Shown: positions 36,059 through 45,657, counted from the stretch's first letter. The stretch is DNA of 64,000 nucleotides from Nannocystis sp. RBIL2 (GCF_026626745.1 NZ_JAPNJW010000002.1:682001-746000); one strand, 5' to 3'. Numbers and translations are program-made. Notes: generated by a model from the sequence alone, not told the origin.

Positions 36059-36942
36059 GCTCCGAGGAGGTGTTCTACGGCCTGCCGCTGCAGCGCGACC
36101 GCCTTGGCGTGGGCCCGGATCCACGCCGACTCGATCGCGATGCCGGCGTGTTCGGAGATCATAGAAAGGAGGCTGTAGTCATTGTCCTCGAAGCCGGGCT
36201 TTTGCGCCAAAAAGGCTTCGAGGCGCAGGACAGCGACGAGGCGCCGCCCGCTGACCAGCGGAAGATACATGATCACGTCGTCCGAGGCGTATGCGGGATC
36301 TCCGCGAGACCACGGCCGTCCGCGCTGGACCATCTGCGCCGCGGGGCTCGCCTCGTCCATCTCGAGCTCGACGAGCTCGTTCATCTCGCCGCCCTCGCGC
36401 GCGATCGGGAACAACACCCGCCGCTCTTCATCGACGAGATAGAGGGTAAAAGCCCCGACGCCGATGAAGTTGAGCAGGATCTCGGTGGTCGTCTGCAGCA
36501 CGTCGCCGATGGTCCGCGACGCGTGGAACTGCAACCCCGCGACGTACATCGACGCGAGGTGGTAGTTCTCGTCTTCGAGCTGCACCAGCCGCTCGCGCAG
36601 ACGCGTCTCGGCGCCCGCAGGCGCGCCGGGCTCGCCCGCTCGCGCCTTTTCGAGCTCGACGATCCGCCCGATCAGGCCCTCCATCACCGAGCCCGGCGTC
36701 AGCTCGGGCCGCGCCGGTCGATCGGGCTGCGCCTCGTTGAGCTCACTGCGCAGGCGTTCGTTCTCGGCGATGAGCTGACGGACGAAGGCCTCCCCGCGCC
36801 CGAAGAATTCATGAAGAGCCGCGCGGGTCTTGTCGTGAAGGTCCCCCTGGCCGGCGTCCTGCGCACGCATCGGGGCGAAGATATCACGGCTTTTGCCCTG
36901 AGGGGCGCCCGCCGGCGACAGGTCCTGGGGGTGATTTCGCAT
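36055..36942 (-). CDS. GAF-domain protein of the chemosensory operon
   Basis: 295 residues. The N-terminal 120 residues are helical and partly coiled coil (HEFFGRGEAFVRQLIAENERLRSEL and RLRERLVQLEDENYHLASMYVAG). A GAF domain follows (about 140-275) with FIGVGAFTLYLVDEERRVLFPIAREGGE, DDVIMYLPLVSGRRLVAVLRL and DNDYSLLSMISEHAGIAIESAWI. GAF domains bind small ligands or mediate dimerisation. It has no output domain and may feed input to CheA or bind a regulator. ATG 36940-36942 has GGAG six to nine bases upstream; a second ATG 24 codons on is possible. Confidence 0.85.
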   Translation of the reverse strand: MRNHPQDLSPAGAPQGKSRDIFAPMRAQDAGQGDLHDKTRAALHEFFGRGEAFVRQLIAENERLRSELNEAQPDRPARPELTPGSVMEGLIGRIVELEKARAGEPGAPAGAETRLRERLVQLEDENYHLASMYVAGLQFHASRTIGDVLQTTTEILLNFIGVGAFTLYLVDEERRVLFPIAREGGEMNELVELEMDEASPAAQMVQRGRPWSRGDPAYASDDVIMYLPLVSGRRLVAVLRLEAFLAQKPGFEDNDYSLLSMISEHAGIAIESAWIRAHAKAVALQRQAVEHLLGA

Positions 36943-37012
36943 CACGAACTCCAGCGCCGCGATCGCGGGCACCCCGCGCCCGCCCGCACCCGGCCTCGGG
37001 CCAGCCCCGGCG

Positions 37013-38134
37013 CTACGGCAGCAGCGGTTCCAATCGGGGCCGGCAGGCGTCTGCAAACCGCTGGATCGCCACCGGCAGCTCCTCGAGCGACAGCACGGAG
37101 TCGACCACGCCGGCGTCGATCGCGGCGGCCGGCATGCCCGGCATCACCGCCGTGTTCGGATCCTCGGCCAGCACCGTCGCCCCGAGGCGCTTGGCCAGCT
37201 CGGCCCCCTCGCGCCCGTCGCTGCCCATGCCGGTCAGGATCAGCGCGCAGAACCGCGGCCCGAACAGGTCGGACACCGTCTTGAACAGCAGGTCGCCCGA
37301 CGGGACGATGGTCGCCCCGCTCCGCGGCGGCCGCACGCGCACTCGCGGACCCGTCGGCCCCGCGTCGATCTCGAGGTTCGCCGCGCCCGGGGCGATGTAC
37401 ACCATGCCCGCCTGCAATTCTTGCTGGTCGGTCGCCTCGCACACATGGAACGAGCAGATCTTGTCGAGCCGCGCCGCGAACGCCCGGGTGAAACGGGCCG
37501 GCATGTGCTGCGCCACGAGGATCGCGATCGGCAGCGTCACCGGCAGCGCGCACAGCAGCTGCTGCAGCGCGGGCGGACCGCCGGTCGAGGCCGCGATCCC
37601 CAGCACCCCGAGCGGCGGCCCGCGGCGCTTCTGCGGCTCGTAGCGGCCGCTGTCGAACGCGGGCACCTCGAGCGTCGTCCGCTCGCCGCGCTGCTCGGCC
37701 AGGTGCTGCGCGCGCTGCAGCAGGCGGACCACGCTGAGCCGCCGGACCACGCGCAGCTTGGCCAGCAGGTCCTCCTGGATCGTGCGCAGGTCGGGGCCGA
37801 TGTGGCGTCCCGGCTTGGCGATGAAGTCGAGCGCGCCGAGCTCGAGCGCGCGGAACACATGGTCGCGTTCGGCGTGGCCGCTGACGACGATCACCGGCAG
37901 CGGCTTCTTGGCCATCAGCACCCGCAAGAACGCGAAGCCGTCCATCTCCGGCATCTCGAGGTCGAGGGTGATGACGTCGGGCTGGAGGTCGAACACCATG
38001 CGCAGCGCCTCCTTGCCGTTGGAGGCGCGGCCGATGACCTCGACGCCCGGATCGAGCTCGAGCATCGCGGCGATCGTCTGCCGGTTGTAGGCCGAGTCGT
38101 CGACTACCAGGGCGCGGAGCTTGTGACCGTCCAT
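37013..38134 (-). CDS. cheB: Chemotaxis methylesterase/glutaminase CheB
   Basis: 373 residues. Receiver domain (1-125) with VVDDSAYNR, Asp in VITLDLEMPEMDG and Lys in FIAKPGRH, then the esterase domain with catalytic Ser in IAASTGGPPAL, His in VAQHMPARFTRAF and Asp in LTGMGSDGREG. It removes methyl groups from glutamates of chemoreceptors. No methyl-accepting receptor gene is in the window. It lies 10 bases after cheR in the leftward operon. Confidence 0.95.
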   Translation of the reverse strand: MDGHKLRALVVDDSAYNRQTIAAMLELDPGVEVIGRASNGKEALRMVFDLQPDVITLDLEMPEMDGFAFLRVLMAKKPLPVIVVSGHAERDHVFRALELGALDFIAKPGRHIGPDLRTIQEDLLAKLRVVRRLSVVRLLQRAQHLAEQRGERTTLEVPAFDSGRYEPQKRRGPPLGVLGIAASTGGPPALQQLLCALPVTLPIAILVAQHMPARFTRAFAARLDKICSFHVCEATDQQELQAGMVYIAPGAANLEIDAGPTGPRVRVRPPRSGATIVPSGDLLFKTVSDLFGPRFCALILTGMGSDGREGAELAKRLGATVLAEDPNTAVMPGMPAAAIDAGVVDSVLSLEELPVAIQRFADACRPRLEPLLP

Positions 38135-38144
38135 CGCAGTTCCT

Positions 38145-39005
38145 CTAACTCGGCTTGCGATACACGAGGTCGTTGCTGAGGTTCACGAGATCGAAGCGCC
38201 CCGGCACGCTGATCAGGCTCTCCGAGTGTCCGAGCAACAGGTAGCCTCCCGGCACCAGCGCGTCGTAGAACCCTTCGACCACGCGCCGCCTCGCCTGGCT
38301 CGATAAATACATCAGGACGTTGCGGCAGAAAATCGTGTCGATGGCGCCGAGCTCGCAGTAACGGGCGGTATCGAGGAGGTTGAGGTGGACGAAGGTGCAC
38401 ATCCGCCGCAGAGGCTCGACGACCCGCCACTGCCCGGTCGGGAGCGGCTCGAACCAGCGCTCCCGCCGCTCCTCCGGGGTCGTGCGAAAACTGCTCGGCC
38501 CGTAGATCCCCGCCTCCGCCGTCCTGACCCCGCGAAGGCTGATGTCGCTGCCGATCACCCGCGACCCCGGGCGGGCGTTCTCGGCCAGCAGCGCCGCGAT
38601 CGTGTACGCCTCTTCGCCTGTCGAGCACCCGGCGCTCCACACCACCGGCGCCCCGGCCCCCCGCCGCCCGAGCAGCACCGGGAGGATCTCGCGCTGGAAC
38701 GCGTCGAGCTGGAACTGCTCGCGGAACAGGTAGGTCTCGTGGGTCGTGACCCGCTCGATGCACTCGAGCAGCTCGGCCGACCCGCCGAGGTCGTAGCTCA
38801 GGTAGTGGTAGTACTCGAGGTAGGACCCGAGAGACAGGTGGTCGAGCCGCGAGGCCAGCCGGCGCTCGAGCAGGAACCCGGCGTCGCCGCCCAGCAGCAC
38901 GCCGCAGTGATCGAGGATCAGCTCCGCCAGCAGCCGCGACTCCTCCGGCGTGATGCGCACGCGCACCGGGGGCTCGATCCCGCCGGGGGCAGTCCGGCCG
39001 TTCAC
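38145..39005 (-). CDS. cheR: Chemotaxis receptor methyltransferase CheR
   Basis: 286 residues. An N-terminal helical domain (about 18-95) precedes a SAM methyltransferase domain with THETYLFREQFQLDAF, VWSAGCSTGEEAYTIAALL, VIGSDIS, DTIFCRNVLMYLSSQARRRVV and GGYLLLGHSESL. It methylates receptor glutamates with SAM. The start ATG overlaps the stop of the HEAT gene by four bases. Confidence 0.95.
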   Translation of the reverse strand: MNGRTAPGGIEPPVRVRITPEESRLLAELILDHCGVLLGGDAGFLLERRLASRLDHLSLGSYLEYYHYLSYDLGGSAELLECIERVTTHETYLFREQFQLDAFQREILPVLLGRRGAGAPVVWSAGCSTGEEAYTIAALLAENARPGSRVIGSDISLRGVRTAEAGIYGPSSFRTTPEERRERWFEPLPTGQWRVVEPLRRMCTFVHLNLLDTARYCELGAIDTIFCRNVLMYLSSQARRRVVEGFYDALVPGGYLLLGHSESLISVPGRFDLVNLSNDLVYRKPS

Positions 39006-41038
39006 GCCGTCGGCGCTCCCTCGCCGTCGCTCGCCGCCCGCTCGGCCGCCTGCGCCTCGATGCGGGCCACCGCCCCGGCCAGCACCTTGCGCACCAGCGG
39101 GTCCGGCTCGACCGCGTGGACGCGGCGCAGCGGCGGCAACGCCGTCGGGTCGCCGCGCTCGCCGAGCGCCTCTGCCGCCGCCCAGCGCACGTCCCAGCGC
39201 GGGTGTTCGAGCAGCCCGAGCACCGCCGCCGTGGCCCGATGGCCGCGGCAGCCGGCCAGCCCGCGGGCCGCCGCCTTCACGATCTCGTGGTCAGGCGCGC
39301 GGCACAGGCTCATCAGCATCACCAGATCCTGATCGGTGCCCGAGCGGCTCAACCCTGCGATCGCCTGGATCACCACCGCCGGCGCATGGTCGGCCAGCAC
39401 CACCTCGCGCAGCCGCGCCAGCGCGATCGGGTTGTCGAGCCCGACCAACGCCTGCACCGCCGCCGCGCGCACCGACGAGCTCGAGTCGCGCGACGCAGTC
39501 AGCAGCGCCGGCACCGACTCGGCCGCGCCGAGCTGACCGAGGCTGCGGCAGGCCGCCGCGCGCACCCCCGCGTCCTCGTCTTGCAGCGCCAGAGCCAGCG
39601 CCGCCGCGCCCTCGTGCTCGCCGCCGATCTGGCCCAGCGCGCGCGCGGCCAGCAGGCGCACGCCGACGTCGCGATCGCCGAGCCGGGCGATCAGCGGCCC
39701 CACGAAGCCGACATCGCCGCCGCGTCCGAGCAGGCCGAACGCGCGGCACAGGTTGCGCACCAGCGCCCCGCCGCCCGCGTCCGCCGGCAGGTGCGGGGCG
39801 ACGCGAGCGTGACGCGACCCGAGCGCGCGCCCGGCCACCGCCGCGAACGCGACCGCGGCCGCCTCGCCCGCCGGGCCCTCGAGCGCGAGCGCGCGGGCCA
39901 GCGGCGCGATCACCTCGGTCCCGCCGACCTTTCCGAGCGCAGTCGCGGCCATGCACGCCGCGTGGCCGTCGGGGCCCTCGAGCGCCGTCGTCAACGCCTC
40001 GATCAGCCGCGGGTGCGCGCCGGCCGGGCCGAGCCCGCTCACCAGCAGGAACAGGTCGCCGAGCGTCTCGGGGGCTGACTGTTCGACCATGTCCACAAGG
40101 ACAGGCACCGCCGCCTCGCCGAGGCCGGCCGCGAACTCGACCGCCCGCTCGCGCAGCTCTGGATCCGACATGGCCCGCAGGACATGCGACAGGCTGCGCA
40201 CGTCGCCGAGCGCCCCGGCCAGGGCCAGCGCCGCCAGCTTCACCTCGAGCTGGCGGTGCTCCACGAGCTCGCGGATCCGCTGGCGCAGCGGCTCGCCGTC
40301 GCCGGTAGCCAGCGCCGCCGCCACCGCGACCGGATCGCCGCGCACCGACAACGCCGCGTGCAGCCGCACCACCGCGACCGCCGCGGCCGCGCGCACGCCT
40401 GGCATCGCGTCGCCGAGGAACCGCACCAGCTGACTCGCCGCGGCCGGATCGCCGCTGTGCCCGAGCACCGCGACCGCGGCCCGGCGCGTCACCGGATCGG
40501 CGAGCAGCGGCCCGAGGCGGGCCGGCGGCATCACCGTCCCGAGGCGGGCCAGCGCGTCGAGGGCGAACATCCGCAGCATCTCCGAGCTGTCCGAAAGGAC
40601 ATTCGTCAGCGCGCGCTCGGCCTCGGCCCCGCCGAGCACCCCGAGGGCCGCGGCCGCCGACGCGCGCACGTTGTCGTCGCCCGGCGCGCCGAGGATCGCC
40701 GCCAGCAGCGGCACGTCGTCGGCCCCGCCGACGTCGCCGAGCAGGTCGACGATCATGCGCGCCCCTGCTCCGCCGACGCGGAGTCGCCGGCGGATGGCCG
40801 GCACCACCGACGGACCGATGCCCGTCAGCACCTCGTGGCACACGGACCGCCGCGCCACCGAGTCCGGCGTCACCAGGCCGTCGAGCAGCTGCTCGACGAG
40901 GATGGCGAGCTGGTCGGGCGCGGGTGGTTGCTCGCGGACCGCGGCCAGCAGGTCGCGGGCCGCGTCCTTGCGCTCGCGCCAGCGTTCGCTCCCGAAAAAC
41001 TCGAGACACCGCGCGAGATCGGAGCGAAGCGCGTTCAT
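39002..41038 (-). CDS. HEAT-repeat protein of the chemosensory operon
   Basis: 678 residues, almost all helical repeats of 30-33 residues with patterns such as VPLLAAILGAPGDDNVRASAA, LRMFALDALARLG and DVGVRLLAARALGQIGG. I count about 18 units. There is no signal peptide or membrane helix, so it is a cytoplasmic scaffold. HEAT-repeat proteins inside Che operons are typical of myxobacteria, where they are thought to organise signalling complexes. Both ends overlap neighbours by four bases, which supports co-translation with CheR and the receiver-like protein. Confidence 0.88.
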   Translation of the reverse strand: MNALRSDLARCLEFFGSERWRERKDAARDLLAAVREQPPAPDQLAILVEQLLDGLVTPDSVARRSVCHEVLTGIGPSVVPAIRRRLRVGGAGARMIVDLLGDVGGADDVPLLAAILGAPGDDNVRASAAAALGVLGGAEAERALTNVLSDSSEMLRMFALDALARLGTVMPPARLGPLLADPVTRRAAVAVLGHSGDPAAASQLVRFLGDAMPGVRAAAAVAVVRLHAALSVRGDPVAVAAALATGDGEPLRQRIRELVEHRQLEVKLAALALAGALGDVRSLSHVLRAMSDPELRERAVEFAAGLGEAAVPVLVDMVEQSAPETLGDLFLLVSGLGPAGAHPRLIEALTTALEGPDGHAACMAATALGKVGGTEVIAPLARALALEGPAGEAAAVAFAAVAGRALGSRHARVAPHLPADAGGGALVRNLCRAFGLLGRGGDVGFVGPLIARLGDRDVGVRLLAARALGQIGGEHEGAAALALALQDEDAGVRAAACRSLGQLGAAESVPALLTASRDSSSSVRAAAVQALVGLDNPIALARLREVVLADHAPAVVIQAIAGLSRSGTDQDLVMLMSLCRAPDHEIVKAAARGLAGCRGHRATAAVLGLLEHPRWDVRWAAAEALGERGDPTALPPLRRVHAVEPDPLVRKVLAGAVARIEAQAAERAASDGEGAPTA

Positions 41039-41757
41039 CGGGGCTCCCCGGGATCGAGGTTGAACATCCGCATCATGTCGTCGAAGGCGGCGCCGATCGG
41101 ATCGACGCCCGGCGCCAGCGGGACCGGGTTGATCTGGCGGAACAGCTGACGCGCCGACTCGAGGTCGCCGGCGAGCAGCTCGCGCGCCTCGGCCTGGGTC
41201 GTCGCCGCCAGCACGCGGTCGCCGGCGTAGAGGATCAGGTCGGCGACGATCAGCTCGGACAATCGCAGCGTACGGCCGCGCTGTTCGAACAGCCGCTGAT
41301 CGCCCTCGTCCTGGATCGTCGACAGCACCGCCTCCGCCTCGACGAGCCCCGGCATCGCCGCCGGATCGCCGCCGAGCAGGTGCCACAGCTTGCCCGGCAG
41401 CTGATCGCCGAGGCGATGGATCTCGACGTAGTCGTCCGCGCCGTACAGCTGGGTCGGTCGCCGCTTGTAGCTGGTCTTGCGGAACACCGACGCCACCAGC
41501 ACGACCGCGGGGATCGGCGCCGGCAGTTCGAACTTCGCCAGTTGGATCAGCTCGTGACACGCCTTGCCGCCCGGCAACGCGACGTCCAGCACCAGCGCCG
41601 CGAACATGTCGCCGCGCATCGCCTGCTCCGCCGCCGCCGTATCGGTCACGGTCACCGCCACGAACCCTTGCGCCGCCAGAACGCGGCCGATCGCCTGCCC
41701 GAGCGCCAGCCGCTCGTGCGCGACCAGGATCTTGAGCCTCGCCTGCGCCTCGCTCAC
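41035..41757 (-). CDS. Degenerate receiver-domain protein
   Basis: 240 residues. Residues 1-125 follow the receiver fold (LKILVAHERLALGQAIGRVLAAQGF, AALVLDVALPGG, AVVLVASV, YGADDYVEI). The acidic pair of the pocket is replaced by AHE, though Asp in LVLDVALP remains, and the conserved Lys is not clear. The Lys/Arg-rich FRKTSYKRRPTQLYG loop is seen in several myxobacterial receiver variants. The rest is a helical region of unknown fold. It may be a phosphorylation-independent adaptor. It lies between cheW and the HEAT gene. Confidence 0.7.
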   Translation of the reverse strand: MSEAQARLKILVAHERLALGQAIGRVLAAQGFVAVTVTDTAAAEQAMRGDMFAALVLDVALPGGKACHELIQLAKFELPAPIPAVVLVASVFRKTSYKRRPTQLYGADDYVEIHRLGDQLPGKLWHLLGGDPAAMPGLVEAEAVLSTIQDEGDQRLFEQRGRTLRLSELIVADLILYAGDRVLAATTQAEARELLAGDLESARQLFRQINPVPLAPGVDPIGAAFDDMMRMFNLDPGEPR

Positions 41758-41763
41758 CCCGCG

Positions 41764-42390
41764 CTACCTCCCCCCCGTGCGCAGCAGCGCATCGAGGTTG
41801 ATGACGAACACCATGTCTTCACCTGCTTGACGGTCTTCCGTGGGCGCGGGCTGACCCGACCCACCCACCTGCGTCGGCGCCCGACGATCGGGCCCGATCA
41901 ACGGCTGGCGACGCCCTTCCGAGCGGTCGCGGTGCCGATGGGCCCGCGACACGCCGCTGAAGATGTTGCCGTCGGCGCTGCGATCCAGCTCGGGCCGCAG
42001 CATCGACGGCGCCGGGCGCAGGCCGCCGGCCGGCACCCGCAGCTCGCCGATCACCCGGTCGACCTTGAGCCCGGCGATCCGCCCGGCCACGCTGACGATG
42101 ATCAGCTTGTTGAGGTGGTCGATGGCCGGATCGATCGGCACCCTGAAGCGACGCCGCAGGTCCACCACCGGGATCACCACGCCGCGCAGCTGGATCACGC
42201 CCTCCACGATCTCCGGCGCGTAAGGCACCGGGCGGATCGGATACGGGCGGGCCTGGATGACCTCCTTGATCCGCATGATCTCGATGCCGTAGAGGCCCGG
42301 GCCGACGTAGAAGCCGGCGACCTTGAGGTCCTCCTCGCCGACAGCGCTGCGGCCGTCGCGAGCCTCGCGGCCGTCGCGGACGTCGGTCAC
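41764..42390 (-). CDS. cheW: CheW-like coupling protein
   Basis: 208 residues from a GTG start that overlaps the stop of the preceding cheW by four bases. FYVGPGLYGIEIMRIKEVIQARPYPIRPVPYAPEIVEGVIQLRGVVIPVVDLRRRF is the CheW core, which couples receptors to CheA. A poorly conserved insertion (about 140-185), rich in Arg and Pro, interrupts the domain before the closing VFVINLDALL strand. This divergence suggests a role distinct from the adjacent CheW. Confidence 0.9.
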   Translation of the reverse strand: MTDVRDGREARDGRSAVGEEDLKVAGFYVGPGLYGIEIMRIKEVIQARPYPIRPVPYAPEIVEGVIQLRGVVIPVVDLRRRFRVPIDPAIDHLNKLIIVSVAGRIAGLKVDRVIGELRVPAGGLRPAPSMLRPELDRSADGNIFSGVSRAHRHRDRSEGRRQPLIGPDRRAPTQVGGSGQPAPTEDRQAGEDMVFVINLDALLRTGGR

Positions 42391-42953
42391 GTGCGACCCT
42401 CCTCGTAGACCGTCGCCTTGACGAAGTCCTTGGCGTCGAGCAGCGCCGGCAGGTGGAGGATGATGACCAGATCCCTGCCCGTGCGGCCGAGCGCGCGGAT
42501 GTACTCGGCGCGCGCGCCGGTGAGGCCGCCGGGCTTGTCCTCCATCGCCTCGGGCGGGATCCGGATCACGTCCATGACCTCGTCGACCACCAGCCCGTAG
42601 GGCTCGTCGTTGAAGTGGACGATCAGCACGCGGGCCGCTCGCCCGCGCTCGACCGGGCGCAGACGCAGTCGACGGGCCAAGTCGATCACCGGCATGATGC
42701 GGCCGCGGACGTTGCCGATGCCGAGCAGGAAGTCGGCCGTGCGCGGCACGTGGGTGGTCTGGAAGACCTTGCTGATCTCCTCGATCTCGTGGATCGCCAG
42801 GCCGTAGACCTCGCCGCTGACGCGGAACGTCACGTACTGCTGCAGGTCCTGCCGGACCTCGCGCTTGTAGCCGTGCTCGTAGTCCTCGTCGGTGACCACC
42901 GCCTCGCCGCCGCGCAGCAGCGCCTGCCACAGGTCTTCGCGCTCACCGGACAT
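42387..42953 (-). CDS. cheW: CheW coupling protein
   Basis: 188 residues. A helical N-terminus of about 35 residues precedes the CheW domain: YVTFRVSGEVYGLAIHEIEEISKV, VPRTADFLLGIGNVRGRIMPVIDLARRL and GLVVDEVMDVIRIPPEAM. It overlaps cheA by 11 bases and the next cheW by four. Two CheW genes in one operon suggest either a mixed receptor array or two signalling arms. Confidence 0.92.
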   Translation of the reverse strand: MSGEREDLWQALLRGGEAVVTDEDYEHGYKREVRQDLQQYVTFRVSGEVYGLAIHEIEEISKVFQTTHVPRTADFLLGIGNVRGRIMPVIDLARRLRLRPVERGRAARVLIVHFNDEPYGLVVDEVMDVIRIPPEAMEDKPGGLTGARAEYIRALGRTGRDLVIILHLPALLDAKDFVKATVYEEGRT

Positions 42954-45138
42954 GGCCGCCTCCGATCTGGTACGCCGCGTCCACCTGGCGCACGCCCTCG
43001 TCGACGAGCCGGCCGACGTCGAGCAGCAGCACCGTGCGGTTGGCCCCGAGCTCCGTCGCGCCGGCGATGCCCGGCACGTTGCGGACCGCGCTGCCGAGCG
43101 GCTTGATGACCACGTCCTGCTGACCGAGCAGCTCGTCGACCACCAGGCCGACGCGGTGCTGCGCCAGGCCGACCACCACCACGTAGAGGCGGTTCGGGTC
43201 GCGGTAGTTCTTGTGCAGCGGCTTCAGCCCGAACAGGCGCGACAGCTGCAGCAGCGGCAGCGTGCGGCCGCCGAGCGTGATGACCTCGTGGCCCTCGACC
43301 GTCCCGATCTCGCGGGTCTCGACCATGATCGACTCGAGCACCGAGTTGAGCGGGATGCAGAACGTGTGACCGGCCGACTGGATCACCAGCGCCTGGATGA
43401 TGGCCAGAGTCACCGGCAGCGTGATCGAGAAGGTCGTGCCGCGGCCGAGGTCGGTGGTGACGTCGATCATCCCCGACAGGCGGGCGATGTTGGTCTTGAC
43501 GATGTCCATGCCGACGCCGCGGCCCGACAGCTCGGTCGCCGAGTCGCGGGTGCTGAAGCCCGGCTGGAAGATCAGGTTGACCGCCTCGCCCGGGGTCAGC
43601 GACGCGGCCTCCTCGGTGTTGAGGAGGTTGCGGCGGACCGCGACGTCGCGGATCCGGGTCCAGTCCATCCCGCGGCCGTCGTCCTCGACCTCGATGACCA
43701 CGCGGTTGCCCTTCTGGAACGCGCGCAGCTCGATCTTCCCGCCCGGCAGCTTGCCGAGGGCCACGCGCTCGGCCGCCGGCTCGATCCCGTGGTCGATGCA
43801 GTTGCGGATCATGTGCATCAGCGGGTCGGACAGCTCCTCCACGATCAACTTGTCGAGCACCGTCTCGGCGCCCGAGATGACGAGGCGGATCTCCTTGTCG
43901 AGGTCGCGGCTCAGCTTGCGGACCACGCGGGCCAGCTTGTCGAACACCTGGCCGATCGGGACCATGCGTACGTCGAGGATGCCCTGCTGCAGCAGCGCCA
44001 GCTTGCGGTGCATGTCGCGGATCTGGACCCGCAGCTCGCGTGACACGTCGGCGCTGTGATCGATCTGGCGCAGCTCGTCGAGCACCCCGGTGAGGTTGGC
44101 CTGCACCAGGCCCAGCTCGCCGACCAGGTTCATCAGCACGTCGAGGCGGCGCAGGTCGACCCGCACCGTCTGGCTGAGGCTGCGCAGGCTCGCCTCGCTC
44201 GACGCCGCGCTGGTCGGGTCGGGCTCCTCCGTCGTCGTCACCACCGTGCGCGTCTGCGTCGGCGATCCGGCGCGCGGTGGCGGCTCGGCGCGGCGAGATG
44301 TCCCTTCGGACATGCTCGGAGGGGCAGGCTTCGGGGCCGCCGGCGCCGGCGTCGGGCGGCCGGGCGCCGGCTGCGGCGCGGCCGGAGCGTCGCCCGCGGG
44401 CGTCAGCCGGTGGACGGTGACGTCGGGGTTGGCCAGCGCCCCGTTGATCTCGCCGAGGCTGCCCTTCGAGCCGAGCAGGATGTCGAGCTCGATCGCGTCG
44501 TCGGACGAGCCGTCGGCGCTGGGGAGGTACGTGATGACCTCCCCGTAGCCCTTCATCTTGTCTTTGAGCTGCTCGAGCCCGACATCGATCTGCATGATGT
44601 CGAACTTGGCGTGGACGCGGTACAGGTTGCGCCCGGCCTTGATGTTCTCGCGCAGCCGGTGCTCCTCGTACTCGGTGAGCACGCTGAGGATGTTCTCGCC
44701 GACCCACTCGAGGCTGTCCTGAGGGCCAGTCGACTCCGCCTCGCGCTCGCCGAGCTGGCGCAGCCGCTGCAGCACTGGCTCGATGTCGACCTCGCCGCCC
44801 CCGCCCTCGTCGCCCTGCGGCACGAGCAACCGGCCGAACATCTCGATCGCCTCGAACAGCACGTCGAGCACCGGGCGCGACAGGTCGAGCTTGCCGAGGC
44901 GCAGGCTGTCGAGCGTGTTCTCGAGGCTGTGGGCCAGCCCGCCGATGGCCGCCGCGCCGAACAGACCGGCGAGGCCCTTTAGACTGTGGATCGCCCTGAA
45001 CGCCGCGTTGATCAGGTCCGGCTCCGGGCCTGATCCGCGCGACTGCGCCTCGAGTTCGAGCAGCGTGCGCGAGAAGGTCTCGATGATCTCCTGCGCCTCG
45101 GCGATGAACTCGGCGGCGTTCTGGTCGATGCTCGTCAA
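42943..45138 (-). CDS. cheA: Chemotaxis histidine kinase CheA
   Basis: 731 residues. Hpt domain (1-110) with phospho-accepting His in AFRAIHSLKGLAGLFG, a variable middle region (Pro/Arg-rich linker 245-300 with one CATG repeat), a dimerisation helix pair (VRVDLRRLDVLMNLVGELGLVQANL), an ATPase with LMHMIRNCIDHGIEP, EVEDDGRGMDW and DSATELSGRGVGMDIV, and a CheW-like regulatory domain at the end. It autophosphorylates and passes phosphate to CheY and CheB. No receptor is encoded nearby. Confidence 0.95.
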   Translation of the reverse strand: MTSIDQNAAEFIAEAQEIIETFSRTLLELEAQSRGSGPEPDLINAAFRAIHSLKGLAGLFGAAAIGGLAHSLENTLDSLRLGKLDLSRPVLDVLFEAIEMFGRLLVPQGDEGGGGEVDIEPVLQRLRQLGEREAESTGPQDSLEWVGENILSVLTEYEEHRLRENIKAGRNLYRVHAKFDIMQIDVGLEQLKDKMKGYGEVITYLPSADGSSDDAIELDILLGSKGSLGEINGALANPDVTVHRLTPAGDAPAAPQPAPGRPTPAPAAPKPAPPSMSEGTSRRAEPPPRAGSPTQTRTVVTTTEEPDPTSAASSEASLRSLSQTVRVDLRRLDVLMNLVGELGLVQANLTGVLDELRQIDHSADVSRELRVQIRDMHRKLALLQQGILDVRMVPIGQVFDKLARVVRKLSRDLDKEIRLVISGAETVLDKLIVEELSDPLMHMIRNCIDHGIEPAAERVALGKLPGGKIELRAFQKGNRVVIEVEDDGRGMDWTRIRDVAVRRNLLNTEEAASLTPGEAVNLIFQPGFSTRDSATELSGRGVGMDIVKTNIARLSGMIDVTTDLGRGTTFSITLPVTLAIIQALVIQSAGHTFCIPLNSVLESIMVETREIGTVEGHEVITLGGRTLPLLQLSRLFGLKPLHKNYRDPNRLYVVVVGLAQHRVGLVVDELLGQQDVVIKPLGSAVRNVPGIAGATELGANRTVLLLDVGRLVDEGVRQVDAAYQIGGGHVR

Positions 45139-45512
45139 TCGCCGCCTCCGAGCGCCTTGGCGACCGCCGCGAGCAGGACCTCGGGCGTGAACGGCTTGGT
45201 CAGCACGACGTGAGCCCCGGCCTGCTTCGCGCGCTCGACGTCGCCGAGGCGGCCCTCGGTGGTCATCACCACCAGCGGCGTCTTGGAGTAACGCGGCTGC
45301 TCGCGCACGGCCCGGATCAACTCGAGCCCGTTGAAGTCAGGCATGTTCACGTCGAACACGAACAGCGCGTAGTCGCCTCGCGGCAACAGGCGTATGGCCT
45401 CGAACCCGTGCCCGACCTCGTCGACGTCGTACTGACCCGACGACTCCAGGACCGAGCTGACGAAGTTCCGCATCGCCGGGGAGTCATCGACGACCAGAGC
45501 GCGGATCGGCAT
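45135..45512 (-). CDS. CheY-like response regulator
   Basis: 125 residues: receiver domain only. VVDDSPAMRNFV, phospho-acceptor Asp in FVFDVNMPDFNG, VMTTEG, and Lys in LTKPFTPE are all present, so it can be phosphorylated. It is the first gene of the leftward Che operon, followed by cheA with a four-base overlap. ATG 45510-45512 is the natural start; the frame is open for 92 codons further upstream, but this runs antisense-like through nusB flank and lacks receiver sequence. Confidence 0.92.
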   Translation of the reverse strand: MPIRALVVDDSPAMRNFVSSVLESSGQYDVDEVGHGFEAIRLLPRGDYALFVFDVNMPDFNGLELIRAVREQPRYSKTPLVVMTTEGRLGDVERAKQAGAHVVLTKPFTPEVLLAAVAKALGGGD

Positions 45513-45657
45513 CTCGGCGAGTATACGCCCGGACGCCCGTCCCCCCGTAACATCGCGGACGGACAGGAATCGCGCAGACACCGCGCGGACAACTGTACGG
45601 TCGCCGGGCGCGCGCCCCGTCCTCCCCTGTGCCCGAGCGTCCGCACCCGTCTCCGCG

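Noticed and set aside
37013..38134. Receptor or methyl-accepting sequences hidden near cheB/cheR
   Set aside because: No frame shows the conserved hairpin-tip motif of chemoreceptors anywhere from 34662 to 45512.
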